Shown: positions 31,133 to 31,793 of the stretch, piece after piece
How positions within the stretch are numbered: position 1 is the first letter of the stretch
Layout: every line of letters begins with the position of its first letter
Assembly (NCBI GenBank): GCA_910584325.1
Contig: CAJTZH010000027.1
Coordinates: forward strand, 1-31,793
From: an uncultured Lachnospiraceae bacterium
GTDB taxonomy: Bacteria; Bacillota; Clostridia; Lachnospirales; Lachnospiraceae
DNA: 31,793 bases
Direction of reading: 5' to 3'
Program-made: the position numbers and the translations under genes
The notes under the pieces: generated by a model
What the model was told of the DNA's origin: nothing
What the model saw: the letters and a program-made list of their open reading frames with translations, nothing else
Databases searched by the model: none

Positions 31133-31793
31133 TTTTTTATAGAATGGTGTTTCAAAGCCATCCGCCCGGAGCAGCAGTCCGGGAATCCACTCAGGAGTCC
31201 TGCCCATCTGTCTGCATATGGCATCCAGATTGACATCCTTGCTGCATTCGATAATCAATTCATCATGAACATGGCCACAGATGAAACAATGGGAGAGCGT
31301 CCGCATGGCGTACATCAAAATATCCCTGGAAACCGCCTGGACAATATTTTCCACAAATTTGGGACCGTAACTTTCAATCCGCTCCCAATTCTTATTTGTC
31401 CCCACGCCTTCATAGGTGACGGATTCACCGCCGAAGCGGTTCTCGCCAATCCGGGGCTTGACATAGGAGAGCCGCCTGCCGGACGGGAGGGCGATGAAGA
31501 GCATCCCGCTCTGGTAAATGAACCTGACTCCATATGTTTCCGTGGCAGCTCTCATTTTGATGGCATCCTTTACGGCGCGGTCAACATCCCACCAGAACTG
31601 CACAATATTCGGGTTGGATGCGCGCCAGGCATCTACAAGGGGCTGGAGTTCCTCCTCGGCAAGCCCCATTTCCAGAGCGCCCATGGATTTCAGCGCGCCG
31701 ACTGAGCCGCCATATCCAAGGGCCAGTTCCGCGATTTCTTCGAGGCTGACACTGGAGGACTTTTTCTGCAAACTGCAGCTGAATTTCCCGAAT
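31127..31793 (-). CDS. Family A DNA polymerase, C-terminal part
   Basis: The minus-strand frame is open from the window edge to its stop at 31127 and gives about 220 residues. IAELALGYGGSVGALK is polymerase motif B, and HVHDELIIE near the end is motif C with a catalytic aspartate. The middle part (ALPSGRRLSYVKPRI) is typical of polymerases of clostridial prophages. The first 15 or so residues (SCSLQKKSSSVSLEE) do not look like the family, which normally has an arginine-lysine finger helix there. A break near 31745 is therefore likely, or the true start lies beyond the window. It is probably a phage replication remnant. Confidence 0.75.
   Translation of the reverse strand, partial: FGKFSCSLQKKSSSVSLEEIAELALGYGGSVGALKSMGALEMGLAEEELQPLVDAWRASNPNIVQFWWDVDRAVKDAIKMRAATETYGVRFIYQSGMLFIALPSGRRLSYVKPRIGENRFGGESVTYEGVGTNKNWERIESYGPKFVENIVQAVSRDILMYAMRTLSHCFICGHVHDELIIECSKDVNLDAICRQMGRTPEWIPGLLLRADGFETPFYKKD

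Overview
The window looks like a chromosomal segment of a low-to-mid GC Firmicute, most likely a gut Clostridia/Lachnospiraceae-type bacterium. The support is indirect: strong AGGAGG ribosome binding sites, many lipoproteins with short lipoboxes, a Bce-type ABC transporter, TVP38 and PsiE-like membrane proteins, and relics of clostridial mobilizable elements. No rRNA or tRNA gene was seen, so the genus cannot be fixed.

Layout. (1) 1-2790 is a decayed mobile element. It holds two pieces of MobA/MobL relaxase in opposite orientations, two XRE-type regulators with a palindromic operator, a broken GNAT acetyltransferase, a strong terminator and a possible IS21-like end. (2) 2791-13918 is a TetR-type repressor, a palindromic operator, and a co-directional run of about twelve genes over about 10.3 kb. 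The run encodes a MATE exporter, a SnoaL-like protein, a cupin, four aldo/keto reductases (one a lipoprotein, one with Fe-S cysteines), two flavodoxins (one a lipoprotein), a cyclophilin-fold lipoprotein, the tail of a DUF4405-like membrane protein, a metallo-beta-lactamase-fold lipoprotein and an OmpR-type DNA-binding protein, ending at a terminator. It reads as a redox and xenobiotic response operon with matched cytosolic and exported parts. (3) 13919-14897 is a graveyard: hairpins, a possible small RNA, a GNAT start and a DJ-1/PfpI start. (4) 14894-19055 holds membrane proteins: a 53-residue protein, a PsiE-like protein, a Bce-type ABC pair and a TVP38 protein. (5) 19056-27179 is a defence island: a truncated HsdM, a Cfr10I/Bse634I-type restriction endonuclease, an HTH-C5 cytosine methyltransferase fusion, McrB and McrC. 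(6) 27180-29572 has an unknown protein and a large ImmA/IrrE-like metallopeptidase with a C-terminal HTH. (7) 29573-30532 is AT-rich and gene-poor, with paired GGACA palindromes, hairpins and a decayed dnaA-like sequence. (8) 30533-31793 has a sigma-like phage protein facing a partial family A DNA polymerase, a small prophage-type remnant.

How the parts fit. The first gene block appears built to export and reduce reactive small molecules under TetR control. Three exported lipoproteins next to the remnant of a membrane cytochrome-like protein suggest that electrons were once passed across the membrane to surface flavodoxin and reductase. The second block combines a predicted CCGG-cutting endonuclease, a cytosine methyltransferase and McrBC. 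This may be one composite restriction system, as in BsuMI or LlaJI, or two stacked systems that must avoid attacking each other's methylation. Functions are read from motifs and context only; no database search was made.
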